This document shows positions 56,340 through 64,000 of a DNA stretch of 64,000 bases, piece after piece. The number at the start of each line of letters is the position of its first letter. The first letter of the stretch is position 1. The notes under the pieces were generated by a model. That model made no database searches, was not told where the DNA came from, and worked only from the letters and a program-made list of their open reading frames with translations. The position numbers were made by a program, and so were the translations under genes. This DNA comes from Pseudanabaena sp. FACHB-2040 (GTDB taxonomy: Bacteria; Cyanobacteriota; Cyanobacteriia; Phormidesmidales; Phormidesmidaceae), in NCBI RefSeq assembly GCF_014696715.1, contig NZ_JACJQO010000006.1:62001-126000 (forward strand), given 5' to 3'.

Positions 56340-57044
56340 TCAATTATGGCGAGAACGGTGCCGAATAAACCGGAGGGTTTCCTCAAAGACGAAGGGAGGA
56401 ATTTCTGCCTCCTCTGCACAGGAAAACGCTTCGATAATACTTTCATGATCAGGCAGCGTTTCAGGCAGCTGAGTCTGTTTGAGGTGAGACAACACCTCCG
56501 GATCAACCGGCGGCAATTCTTGTCCCGAATTGCAGGCAAAGAAGGTAAACGTCATACTGCCCAAGCGCACACGATCCCCGTCTTGAAGAAATAGGGGGTG
56601 CCGAATCCGCTCGCCATTGACGAAGGTGCCGTTGGTGCTGCCCAAATCAGTTATATAAAATCCATCGTCTCGATACTGAATAGCAGCATGACGGCGAGAC
56701 AGACGTTTATCTCTAACGGATAGGGAAACTTGGCTGGTGTCGCGACCAATGACCCAGATATGCTGCGGCTGTACCAGGATCTGCGACTGCCCCTGCAGCA
56801 GGTTAGTCATTAGAAAAGCCTGACGGTCGAGCACCACACCCTGAATGTAGTTGAAAAGCCCCAACTGCCCCGGAATTTTGGCCCCTGTTTGCTCCAGTGC
56901 CAAAATCTCGTTTAGGAGGTCTCGGTGTCGTTCGTACAGCCTGGAGAACACCTGGAAAAGCTCCAACCGCTTCTGCAGTTCTCGATCTTCAAAGGAGTCT
57001 TTCAAGGACAAAGAATACTCGTAAAGACTGTGGGGATCCAGCAT
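56340..57044 (-). CDS. FHA-domain protein
   Basis: Phosphothreonine-binding protein of 234 residues. N-terminal helical region (about 1-90), then the FHA domain at about 95-170: HIWVIGRDTSQVSL, RLSRRHAAIQYRDDGFYI and DLGSTNGTFVNGERI. The C-terminus (about 175-234) is acidic then basic. No kinase or phosphatase gene is adjacent. ATG 57044 chosen over GTG 57053. It lies 35 bases upstream of the deacetylase gene in the same direction. Confidence 0.92.
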   Translation of the reverse strand: MLDPHSLYEYSLSLKDSFEDRELQKRLELFQVFSRLYERHRDLLNEILALEQTGAKIPGQLGLFNYIQGVVLDRQAFLMTNLLQGQSQILVQPQHIWVIGRDTSQVSLSVRDKRLSRRHAAIQYRDDGFYITDLGSTNGTFVNGERIRHPLFLQDGDRVRLGSMTFTFFACNSGQELPPVDPEVLSHLKQTQLPETLPDHESIIEAFSCAEEAEIPPFVFEETLRFIRHRSRHN

Positions 57045-57222
57045 TATAGCCACTGCACACTTTCGATCATTATTCCAGTATTACGCGATTCCAGAAGGCA
57101 CAAAGGATGCTCTTCACACAAGCTTCGGTAAAGTCTAAAGGAAAGACTTAGTTGAACCTATAGCAAATATCTGTCGTGGGTTCGCGATAGATCATACCTT
57201 GGGTAGAGTATACCCAGGTCAG

Positions 57223-58101
57223 CTAGGCCTCACACAGAAACTTTAGGAGTTCTCGGTTAACAACTTGGGGGGCCTCCTGCTGGATCCAGTGGCCACATTG
57301 AGGAATTTGCCGCAGCTGTAGGGGAGCTGTGACCAGAGTCGCCAAGTTATCTAGCAAGGCCTCACTAAAGAAAGTGTCTTCTTCTCCCCAGAGCACCAGA
57401 GTTGGTATGTCGATTGGCTCGATAGGAGTGCCCCAGCCCTTCATCCAGGTTGGCAGAGACAGCAGCTGGCGGTAGTAGTTAAGGGCAGCTGCGATCGCGC
57501 CCGGCTTGCCCAGCGCAGCCTGGTAGAGTTCTGCGTTTTGAGCGGAAAAAGCGCCCTTACGAACTGCCTGATTTTGAAAAAAGGATCGCACAAATCCCGG
57601 TAAATTCTGCTCAATCATCCATTCTGGAAGTGCCGGCAGCTGCAGCGCCACCAGCCGCCAGCTACGCCGCAGCTGATCTAAGTTGCTGACCAGCAACCTG
57701 CGAAACTGCTGAGGATGGGCCCCATTGAGAATAGCGAGCCGACTGACTGACTCCGGCATTGTCTGAGCCAAGTGCCAAGCAAGCGTGCCTCCCCAAGCAT
57801 GGCCAATAATGTGGGCACGGGAATAGCCAAGCGACATCATCAGCCCCAGAATATCCTGACTGAGCGTGTCCAGGTCGTATCCAGTAGCAGGCTTTTCCGA
57901 GTCGTTGCAGCCCCGCAGGTCGGGCACAACAACCCGAAACTGCCGAGACAGCGCCGGAATTTGAAATCGCCAAGAATACCAAAACTCCAGCACACTGTGC
58001 AGCAAAATCACTAGCTCCCCTTCCCCCTGGGTCACATAGTGCAGCCGGACATGATTGGTTTCAACGTACTGGTGGTGCCACCCAGAAAAAGCCGTTGTCA
58101 T
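57223..58101 (-). CDS. Alpha/beta hydrolase of the epoxide hydrolase group, nucleophile replaced
   Basis: Protein of 292 residues with the epoxide hydrolase/haloalkane dehalogenase layout: LLHSVLEFWYSWRFQIPAL near residue 35, PDLRGCNDSEKP near 62, cap domain about 130-215, acid residue in VLWGEEDTFF and His in CGHWIQQEAP. But the nucleophile elbow reads GHAWGGTLAW; residue 102 is Ala (codon GCT) where family enzymes have Asp. The oxyanion motif HG(F/Y)PE is also altered to HSVLE. So it is either inactive or works by another mechanism. ATG 58101 preferred over GTG 58110. Confidence 0.87.
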   Translation of the reverse strand: MTTAFSGWHHQYVETNHVRLHYVTQGEGELVILLHSVLEFWYSWRFQIPALSRQFRVVVPDLRGCNDSEKPATGYDLDTLSQDILGLMMSLGYSRAHIIGHAWGGTLAWHLAQTMPESVSRLAILNGAHPQQFRRLLVSNLDQLRRSWRLVALQLPALPEWMIEQNLPGFVRSFFQNQAVRKGAFSAQNAELYQAALGKPGAIAAALNYYRQLLSLPTWMKGWGTPIEPIDIPTLVLWGEEDTFFSEALLDNLATLVTAPLQLRQIPQCGHWIQQEAPQVVNRELLKFLCEA

Positions 58102-58461
58102 CGAGCCCACAATCCCTAAGGTCTACCTTCAGGCCCTCTACTCCCAGGTGACCTGCTACCCTGTTTTGTGGCACTACAAGTTCCAAAGTCTAGGTCTTGA
58201 ACGGCAGCATGAAGCTAGAGCACACCGAATCAACCCTTGAAGTTAGCAGACCCAAAGCAATGCCAGAGTGTAATCTAGGATACCCTATCAACCTGGCAAA
58301 AGTGACAGGACTCTGTCCTGCTCTAAAAACTATCTTGTAAAGGCTTTCTATTCTAAAGCTTGGGCCTCTGCAAAACACACCAGTCTGGCCCAAAAACACT
58401 TTTATAGGCTAAAAACTACCAAAGCTTCACTTCCCTGAGCCATCTACCCTGGCAGGATCTG
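58102..58461. other. Intergenic region upstream of the hydrolase gene
   Basis: 360 bases between DUF1815 and the hydrolase, both on the minus strand. The only clear structure is CAGGAC-TCT-GTCCTG at 58306-58320. Open frames in it have no recognisable content. Confidence 0.35.
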
Positions 58462-58806
58462 CTAGACCGGGTGCAGGAGAGACTGCTGAGAGTTGGAAGG
58501 CTTGATCTGATACTTTACTAGATTAGCCAGTTCCTGGAGCTGGTTGATGGCTTCAGCCCCCTCTAGCTTCATCAATTCGCGGTCATCGCGCATCTCAGTC
58601 CAAGTGATCCCGTAGTCAGAAACCAAGAACCGAATCAAATGGTCGTCTCCTAGACTGACCATGAAGGAGGCGCTATTCATTTGGCCGCCACAGGTATAGC
58701 AGGAAGCCAAATAGCCTCTGTTTTCCAAAACAGTTGCCAAAGCCTGAAGGTTCATTACCAGGTCTTGGACAAACTGCCTATGTTGCTCTGCCAATCTGAC
58801 AAACAT
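58462..58806 (-). CDS. DUF1815 protein
   Basis: Conserved cyanobacterial protein of 114 residues, unknown function. MFVRLAEQHRQFVQDLVMNL, GYLASCYTCGGQMNSASFMV, FLVSDYGITWTEMRDDREL and KLEGAEAINQLQELANLVKY agree closely with the DUF1815 family as I remember it. The CYTC pair could bind metal or form a disulphide. ATG 58806 is chosen because the family starts at MF(V/L)RLAEQ; an upstream frame extension is not conserved. 424 bases of non-coding sequence lie upstream. Confidence 0.87.
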   Translation of the reverse strand: MFVRLAEQHRQFVQDLVMNLQALATVLENRGYLASCYTCGGQMNSASFMVSLGDDHLIRFLVSDYGITWTEMRDDRELMKLEGAEAINQLQELANLVKYQIKPSNSQQSLLHPV

Positions 58807-59230
58807 ACCCAATTCTCCTCTACACCACACCCTATTGTAAGGGCAATTATTAACAATCTCTTAAGGTTTTGCAGTGAACAGTATGAAATTCTGCGAAACA
58901 ATGAATGGATCTATCCTAGCGAGCGAATTCAAAAATGAGCAGGCTCGTGAAGGAACGTGAATGCAACCCCTGGTTTCTAGACCTTTCTACAGCCAGCTAA
59001 CTTGGTTTTCCTGACGATTTGGCAAAAAGTGAGGCTAAATGGCTAATCGTCAGGCACAGTCCAACCAAAGACCGGATTTGCCTAACGGTAGTGCGAAGTT
59101 CTAAAAGCTGCAGTAGCCAGTCGAACACTTTTAGCGGTCAGGAACTCAGAATAATCCTTTTTTGGCCTCTTTTGGTTAGGGAAGCCTCACAAGCGAGTAG
59201 CTTAGCTATCGGCAGGACTAATCAGGGTAC
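58807..59230. other. Intergenic region with inverted repeats, possible RNA
   Basis: 424 bases between DUF2839 and DUF1815 (both minus strand). CCTGACGATT at 59010-59019 is repeated inverted at 59045-59054 (25-base spacer). CTAAAAG at 59101-59107 and CTTTTAG at 59128-59134 form a second pair. The run CCTTTTTTGG follows at about 59156. An open frame through here uses a TTG start and no family is recognised. A small RNA is possible but does not match any consensus I know. Confidence 0.35.
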
Positions 59231-59446
59231 TTAGTCGGCCAATTCCCACCAGCCCAATCCTGGGCCAACAAAGCGTAGCGTAATCCAGAAGCCGATGGTT
59301 AGTATGATGGCTATCCAGGTGGCCTGGGTCGTCCAACGCACAAACTGCTCAGATTGCTTCTTAGTAATCGGCAGCATTGGCAGAATCGGCTGATCTTTGC
59401 CGTATTCTTCTCCGAGCTGCTCCTTACGGCGCTTAGCTTCCCCCAT
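59231..59446 (-). CDS. DUF2839 small membrane protein
   Basis: Cyanobacterial protein of 71 residues with MGEAKRRKEQLGEEYGKDQ, LPITKKQSEQFVRWTTQATW and one TM helix (IAIILTIGFWITLRFVGP), ending GLGWWELAD. Fits DUF2839. Function unknown. It follows the DinG-like gene by 73 bases in the same direction. Confidence 0.9.
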   Translation of the reverse strand: MGEAKRRKEQLGEEYGKDQPILPMLPITKKQSEQFVRWTTQATWIAIILTIGFWITLRFVGPGLGWWELAD

Positions 59447-59519
59447 AAGGGTTTTAAATCTCGACGCTACTCCTTCATACTACCTTGTCTGAAGGGGCTT
59501 AACTCTTGCCTGAGGGAGA

Positions 59520-61103
59520 TTACTCGGGATCAAACAACCAGTTTTGGTGTAGGTGGCGAGTACAGACAGCCGGTCCCAGCGCCTCTAAGATCTGATGGCC
59601 ATAGCTGCGGTAGTGGACTCGAGTATCTAGTAGAGCCACGGCTCCCTGAGATTTCCGTACTGAAGCAAGGGCTCTCTGGAGCTCGTTGAGGGCCGTTGGC
59701 AGCAGGTACAGGCGAAACCAGTCTTGTCGTTTGCCCTTGTAGTAAGCAACCCGTCCGGCCACTAGGGGGTTTTCTAGAGACGGAATGGGCAGGGTGGTCA
59801 TAATTAACAGGGAGGGAGCTGGCAGATGGCTCTGCTGGGCCTGCCAGAATGACCAGCCAGTGACCAGAATGCTGTGGGGAGCTAGCTGGGTTCGCTCTAC
59901 CTGCACTCTGGAGCCAAACTCGGCCGCTAAAGTAGCTCCTAGCTGCGCCTTTAGCGGAGAGTCTCCAACCAGGATGACAGTAAAGCCTGAGGTAGGTGCA
60001 TTGAAATAAAGCAGCTGCCGAATCTCTGAGTGCAGTACAGTCTGAAACTGCGGCGTGTTGGGCAGAGGCAGGTGATCGGGCAGGTAAAGCTGAATCAGCT
60101 CATTTTGCCGATCGGGGGAGAACTTGAGACAGGTCATCTCGCCCAATCCTAGGCGTTGTCGGTAGGTGCCTGCTTGGGCATCTTGGTCGAGGGCTGCGCC
60201 CATCAGCACCAGCGACTGCTGCTCCCAGATAGGCTGCAGTAGAGGGGCTAGGTCGATAGGGCTACAATGTAGGCAAAATTGCCCTTGGGAGCGGTTGAGG
60301 GAGAGCCACAGAAGACGCTCTGCGATCGCAAACTGCTGCCAAAACCGCTGCCAATTGACGGGCATGGCTGCCGCTGCCTGTACTGGCTGAGGATGGTGCC
60401 CAACCAGTTCCTGGTACAGCGCCTGCAGCAGCGTCTGTTCTGGATTGTCCAGCAGGTGGCACTGGTAGGGGTTCTCAGGATGCTGAAAAGCAATGTGAGT
60501 GAGCCGCACCCGAGTATCTCGAATAAAAGTCTGCTGATCGGGGTAGGCCAGCGCCAGCGCTTCCCAGTCGGCAGCGCCAATGGCGATGGTTAGCTGCGAT
60601 CGCACCCAGTCTTCCAGGTCATCTACACCATCTAGCAAGGTCGGTATACCCACAGGAAAAGCAGTCTGTGGGCCTAGGCGATCAGCCAGCCAAGCTTCAG
60701 GGGAGGTAATCAGCACCCCAGTAAAGTGGGGATCGGGCCACCGATCTCCTACCTGCACAGATTTGTAGGTAGGCACCCACTCACGTATCCGGGGCAGGTC
60801 GATCATGAGCAGCTGCTGACGGATCAGGTCGGGAACCACTATCACCACAGGCCCTGGCCAAAGCAGCGAAGACATGAGATAGCCTAGGCGGTAGCGCCCG
60901 TGGTAAGCAGCAACACTGCCTGTCTGCAGCAGGGCGCTGCGATCCAGCCGAAGCGCCCGGGCAACTAGACGAGCCAGGGTGAGATGATGCGGCCAGACAG
61001 GTTCGTCCTGCTGTCGCAGAAAGGCTCGCAAGTGCTGGTGAACTTCAGCTTCGATCACGGGTTTGATCCGGGCTTGGGAGGTTGACTTCCCATTTTGACA
61101 CAT
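59520..61103 (-). CDS. DinG-like helicase homologue with degenerate ATPase motifs
   Basis: Protein of 527 residues that follows the XPD/DinG superfamily-2 layout. The C-terminal half is convincing: ILVTGWSFWQAQQ, MTTLPIPSLENPLVAGRVAY, YLLPTALNELQRAL and GAVALLDTRVHYRSYGHQIL all align with DinG. But Walker A is gone: near residue 68 it reads AYHGRYRLGYL in place of GTGTGKSLAYL. The DEAH motif is replaced by DGVDDL near 156, and the motif VI arginines by ALASVRKS. ATP hydrolysis is thus unlikely. I believe similar proteins occur in other cyanobacteria, so it is a conserved pseudo-helicase rather than a decaying gene. Only 27 bases follow the pentapeptide gene. Confidence 0.82.
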   Translation of the reverse strand: MCQNGKSTSQARIKPVIEAEVHQHLRAFLRQQDEPVWPHHLTLARLVARALRLDRSALLQTGSVAAYHGRYRLGYLMSSLLWPGPVVIVVPDLIRQQLLMIDLPRIREWVPTYKSVQVGDRWPDPHFTGVLITSPEAWLADRLGPQTAFPVGIPTLLDGVDDLEDWVRSQLTIAIGAADWEALALAYPDQQTFIRDTRVRLTHIAFQHPENPYQCHLLDNPEQTLLQALYQELVGHHPQPVQAAAAMPVNWQRFWQQFAIAERLLWLSLNRSQGQFCLHCSPIDLAPLLQPIWEQQSLVLMGAALDQDAQAGTYRQRLGLGEMTCLKFSPDRQNELIQLYLPDHLPLPNTPQFQTVLHSEIRQLLYFNAPTSGFTVILVGDSPLKAQLGATLAAEFGSRVQVERTQLAPHSILVTGWSFWQAQQSHLPAPSLLIMTTLPIPSLENPLVAGRVAYYKGKRQDWFRLYLLPTALNELQRALASVRKSQGAVALLDTRVHYRSYGHQILEALGPAVCTRHLHQNWLFDPE

Positions 61104-61130
61104 GCCGCCTTGTCTCTGGGGTAGATCAAA

Positions 61131-62705
61131 TCACTGAATAGCTTGAGAAGTCACGGTTTCAGGCGGCCGACATCCTTTAAAGAAAGTGAGTACGTCAGAG
61201 AGCAACGGCAGTTGAATCGACAGTTCAGGCGCTGCCAGTAAGGGCTCCTCCTGGGAAAGCGAAGGCCGCAGGCCAAACCGAGGATTTTGATAAATGTCTA
61301 GCCGTTGATTACTAGAGTTGATGAGTTCAATTTGGATAGGGGCTTGGAAGAAGGGATCGCCTTCCCCAGCAGCAGGCTGGGCAGCGGCTATCGCTCCTAG
61401 CCGCTGAGCGGTAATGGTTAAGGCTCCACTAATGGGGCTCAACATGGGTCGGCTCAGACTGTCTTCAGGATGGTCTGCCAAATACTGCTGCAGCTGCTTG
61501 AGAACATCTAGAATGCTGTGCTGTGCCGTTTCTCTATCTTGGAAAGGAAAGGCTGCACCGTAAGCCAGCGCAGGCAGCAGCATATCGTGGGCACTGGTAT
61601 AGGTCTGCACAGTCTTGCGACTAGTGACTTCTAAACTAGGAGGCGATTCGAATAGGGGGCTGAGGGTAGAGAGCTGGTAGCCAACAGCCGCCAGAGTTTG
61701 ATGCGCTGCCGTAGACAGAGGGCTATCAATGGTGATCCGCACCTGGGCGGGAGAGCGATTAAAGAATCTGTCCAGCTTCTCCAAAGCCCCAAACTGGATG
61801 GTTCGGCTTTGATCGCCATTGGGGCTAAGGTCGATCCACTCGCAAATGGTTTCGTTTGAGAAAGTCAAGCTGTAGCGCACTGTACCAAACAGCTTAGCCC
61901 CCGTTAGAGTCGCTCCAGACAAATCTGATCCTACCCAGGTAGCCTGCATCAGGTTGGCATGGGTCAAATCTGCGTGCACCAGCACTGTATTTACCAAGTT
62001 GGCACCCTCCAGAGAAGCCCCTGTTAAGTTGGCTCCACTGAGTTTGGCATCGGTGAGGTCGGCATCGCGTAGATTTGCGCCGCTGAGATCCGCCCACCGC
62101 AAATTTGCGCCCTTGAGATTAGCGCCCCGCAAATCGGCCTGGCTCAGGTTTCCCTGGCGCAACTCCACGTCCTTCAAGACTGCGCCATTGAAGTTAGCTC
62201 GGCTGGCATCTACCCCGTTTAGAATGGCCTGAGTGAGGTTGGCTCCCGCCAAAACGCTGCCCCGTAGATCAGCGCGAGTCAGGTTGGCATAGTGAAGATC
62301 GGCCCGGTCTAGATGCGCTTCCCGCAGGTCGGCCTCACTGCAGTTGGCAGACACTAAACGACCCTGGCTTAAAGTAGCTCTGACCATCTCAGCCCGGATC
62401 AACGAGGCCCCGGTTAAATTGGCGCTGGTCAAAATCACTCGAATGAGGTTGGCAACGTTGAGCTTGCTGCCGCTCAAATCAGCGTGGCTTAGGTTGGCCC
62501 CACTCAGGCGAGTAACGTTGAGTTGTGCCCCTTTAAAGTCGCTATGGTTCAAGTTAGCGCTGCTGAGATTAGCCACGTTTAAAGAAGCATCCTGCAGGAT
62601 GATCTCAGAAAGATTGGCCCCAATCAGGCTACATTCATTCAGGTTGGCTCCGGTAAAGTCCCGGATACCCTGAGCATATTTGCCAAGCAGTTCTTGTCCG
62701 TTCAT
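61131..62705 (-). CDS. Pentapeptide-repeat protein with extra C-terminal domain
   Basis: Protein of 524 residues. Residues about 14-275 are continuous pentapeptide repeats of the A(D/N)LxX type (ANLNECSLIGANLSEI, ADLRGANLKGANLRWADL), forming a right-handed beta helix of about 50 units. The last 230 residues are a separate domain: TICEWIDLSPNGD, a segment with RITIDSPLSTAAHQTLAAVG, a helical part with HSILDVLKQLQQYLADHPED, and FFQAPIQIELIN. I do not recognise a function for it. ATG 62705 preferred to TTG 62723. Forms a tight pair with the DinG-like gene. Confidence 0.9.
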   Translation of the reverse strand: MNGQELLGKYAQGIRDFTGANLNECSLIGANLSEIILQDASLNVANLSSANLNHSDFKGAQLNVTRLSGANLSHADLSGSKLNVANLIRVILTSANLTGASLIRAEMVRATLSQGRLVSANCSEADLREAHLDRADLHYANLTRADLRGSVLAGANLTQAILNGVDASRANFNGAVLKDVELRQGNLSQADLRGANLKGANLRWADLSGANLRDADLTDAKLSGANLTGASLEGANLVNTVLVHADLTHANLMQATWVGSDLSGATLTGAKLFGTVRYSLTFSNETICEWIDLSPNGDQSRTIQFGALEKLDRFFNRSPAQVRITIDSPLSTAAHQTLAAVGYQLSTLSPLFESPPSLEVTSRKTVQTYTSAHDMLLPALAYGAAFPFQDRETAQHSILDVLKQLQQYLADHPEDSLSRPMLSPISGALTITAQRLGAIAAAQPAAGEGDPFFQAPIQIELINSSNQRLDIYQNPRFGLRPSLSQEEPLLAAPELSIQLPLLSDVLTFFKGCRPPETVTSQAIQ

Positions 62706-62800
62706 GATGCAGATTCTAGCCAAGGACTCGGCAATAGCTGAAGATGAAGGGATGGGGTTTTGACCATAGCACGAGTCTCCCTGGGGAGGAACAGTCAGCC

Positions 62801-63640
62801 ATGAGGATTGGAATTGTAGGGTTAGGGCTAATTGGGGGATCTCTAGGGATCGATTTTAGCCAGCAGGGCCATCAGGTAGTTGGAATTGGCAGACGCTCTG
62901 AAGTTTGCCAAGCTGCTCTGGAGCGCAAGGTGGTTCACCAAGCTGGTTGCGATTATAGTCTGCTCAGCGGGGTGGATGCCGTTTTCGTTTGCACGCCAAT
63001 TGCTGCGATCGCACCCACAGTAGCTGCGATCGCACCCTACCTAAACCCGCAGACTGTCGTTACCGATGTCGGCTCAGTCAAAGCAGCCATTGTCGATGCT
63101 GCTACCCATCACTGGCCTCGATTTGTCGGCGGGCACCCAATGGCTGGTAAAACAGAAGTCGGGCTAGAAGCCGCTGAGCTAGGTCTCTACGTCGATCGGG
63201 CCTATGTCCTCACTCCACTGACTCAGACCCCTGCTGATGCCGTAGAGACTGTTGCTGGTTTGGTCAAAGATCTCCGGGCCAAACTGTACCAGTGTTCCCC
63301 TGAGATCCATGACCGGGCCGTGGCTTGGATATCGCATTTGCCGGTCATGGTCAGCAGCAGCCTGATTCAGTCTTGTCTAAGTGAGCCTGACGCAGAAGTG
63401 GCTCAGCTGACTCGGGCACTGGCCAGCTCAGGGTTTCGAGATACCAGCCGGGTAGGAGGCGGGCCGCCGGAGCTGGGCCTGATGATGGCCCGCTACAACC
63501 GGAACTCAATTTTGCAGAGCCTGCACGGTTACCGGAACCAGCTAGACCAGGTAATCGCTCTAATCCAGGCTGAGGACTGGGAGGGGGTACAGCAGCACCT
63601 GCGCCAAACGCAGGCAGCCCGGTCTGAGTTTGTCTCGTAG
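62801..63640 (+). CDS. tyrA: Prephenate/arogenate dehydrogenase
   Basis: Tyrosine biosynthesis dehydrogenase of 279 residues. Rossmann motif at the start (MRIGIVGLGLIGGSLGIDF), then RRSEVCQAAL, VFVCTPIAAI, VVTDVGSVKAAIV, FVGGHPMAGKTEVGLEAA, and SHLPVMVSSSLI with the catalytic His, then ASSGFRDTSRVGGGPPELGL. Cyanobacterial homologues usually prefer arogenate and NADP. The residue after the second beta strand is Arg (GIGRRSE), consistent with NADP binding. ATG 62801 follows GGGGAGGA by ten bases; an upstream in-frame start at 62744 is not family-like. Divergent from the pentapeptide gene. Confidence 0.95.
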   Translation: MRIGIVGLGLIGGSLGIDFSQQGHQVVGIGRRSEVCQAALERKVVHQAGCDYSLLSGVDAVFVCTPIAAIAPTVAAIAPYLNPQTVVTDVGSVKAAIVDAATHHWPRFVGGHPMAGKTEVGLEAAELGLYVDRAYVLTPLTQTPADAVETVAGLVKDLRAKLYQCSPEIHDRAVAWISHLPVMVSSSLIQSCLSEPDAEVAQLTRALASSGFRDTSRVGGGPPELGLMMARYNRNSILQSLHGYRNQLDQVIALIQAEDWEGVQQHLRQTQAARSEFVS

Positions 63641-63685
63641 GACTAACGCCAGATCTAACTTTAGGACTGCCTAGCTGAATTTGGG

Positions 63686-64000
63686 CTAGGAGACCGGCTG
63701 AAGCGGCTCTGTCGAAACCACAACGGGCTCTTGATAGAGCAACACCGTAAAAGTGACAGTCGATCCCAAGCCCTCGCCCATGCTGATGAACTGAACAATG
63801 CCCCCCATTGCCTCCACCAGCTTCTGGGAGATCGCCAGACCCAGGCCTGTGCCGCCATACTGACGGGTGCGCTCTCCATCCACCTGGCTGAAGGTCTGAA
63901 ATAGCCGATCCTGTTTCTCCAGAGAAACACCAATGCCTGTATCAGATACGCTGACCTTGACCTGTCCCGGCCAAGTTTTATCCTGGAAGGTCATTTTTTG
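63686..64000 (-). CDS. Histidine kinase, C-terminal end (partial, runs off the window)
   Basis: The last about 105 residues of a sensor kinase whose start lies beyond the window edge. The ATPase domain end is present: VSVSDTGIGVSLEKQDRLFQ (G1 box), TFSQVDGERTRQYGGTGLGL (G2 box), AISQKLVEAMGGIVQFIS, STVTFTV. The last 17 residues (EPVVVSTEPLQPVS) form a tail without receiver domain. Closest type is hybrid-like HisKA kinase. Converges with tyrA, 45 bases apart. Confidence 0.9.
   Translation of the reverse strand, partial: QKMTFQDKTWPGQVKVSVSDTGIGVSLEKQDRLFQTFSQVDGERTRQYGGTGLGLAISQKLVEAMGGIVQFISMGEGLGSTVTFTVLLYQEPVVVSTEPLQPVS

Noticed and set aside
59019-59234. 71-codon plus-strand open frame in a gap
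   Set aside because: TTG start lying in an inverted repeat arm, no Shine-Dalgarno, no recognisable product.
59520-62705. Defence system built on a DinG-like helicase and pentapeptide protein
   Set aside because: The helicase motifs are lost, flanking genes are housekeeping, and there are no nuclease, toxin or mobile-element neighbours.

Overview
The window reads as chromosomal DNA of a cyanobacterium. Evidence: the HIP1 octamer GCGATCGC recurs throughout, and several genes belong to families that are essentially cyanobacterial (gas vesicle gvpA/C/N/J, HpsJ, DUF1815, DUF2839, TIGR04376, cyAbrB, bilin-type GAF kinases, a Nat-type amino-acid ABC transporter). The mix of gas vesicle genes, HpsJ and pilin-like proteins suggests a filamentous, Leptolyngbya/Nodosilinea-like organism, but that placement is inference. 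I see no tRNA, rRNA, CRISPR array, prophage or insertion sequence.

Layout. 0-5 kb: lipoprotein metallophosphoesterase, then a gas vesicle operon on the minus strand (gvpA, gvpC, gvpN, gvpJ). 5-15 kb: TPR protein, ispG, CtpA-type protease, orphan pseudopilin, formaldehyde detoxification pair frmA-fghA, TIGR04376 protein, a PilP/GspC-like membrane protein and YihY. 15-24 kb: a 1440-residue hybrid histidine kinase, polyphosphate:AMP phosphotransferase, an OmpR-type regulator and a kinase-like protein that lacks its phospho-acceptor histidine. 24-34 kb: a second, Tat-exported metallophosphoesterase in a tight run with obgE and a DUF4168 gene, then holA, cobH-cobL, a CPBP protease, a cyAbrB regulator and acs. 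34-43 kb: MASE1-adenylate cyclase, PadR regulator, GIDE-domain membrane protein, roadblock-like protein, a glutamine-synthetase-like enzyme with a structured leader, then a CBS-GAF-HisKA_2 kinase and a REC-kinase hybrid one base apart. 43-54 kb: LemA/TPM divergent pair, glcE, a glutathione S-transferase, DUF4230 protein and a complete polar amino-acid ABC transporter (binding protein, two permeases, ATPase). 54-64 kb: DJ-1/PfpI protein, HpsJ, polysaccharide deacetylase, FHA protein, an alpha/beta hydrolase whose nucleophile is replaced by Ala, DUF1815, DUF2839, a degenerate DinG-like helicase behind a pentapeptide-repeat gene, tyrA, and the 3' end of another histidine kinase.

How the genes fit together. 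Most of the window is ordinary housekeeping and signalling. The least ordinary points are: a C-terminal winged-helix-like domain shared by GvpC and GvpN in the same operon; three proteins that look like catalytically dead members of enzyme families (pseudo-kinase, hydrolase, DinG-like helicase); two paralogous phosphoesterases exported by different routes; and a light/ligand-sensing-type kinase operon next to a glutamine-synthetase-like gene. No new defence or mobile system is evident.
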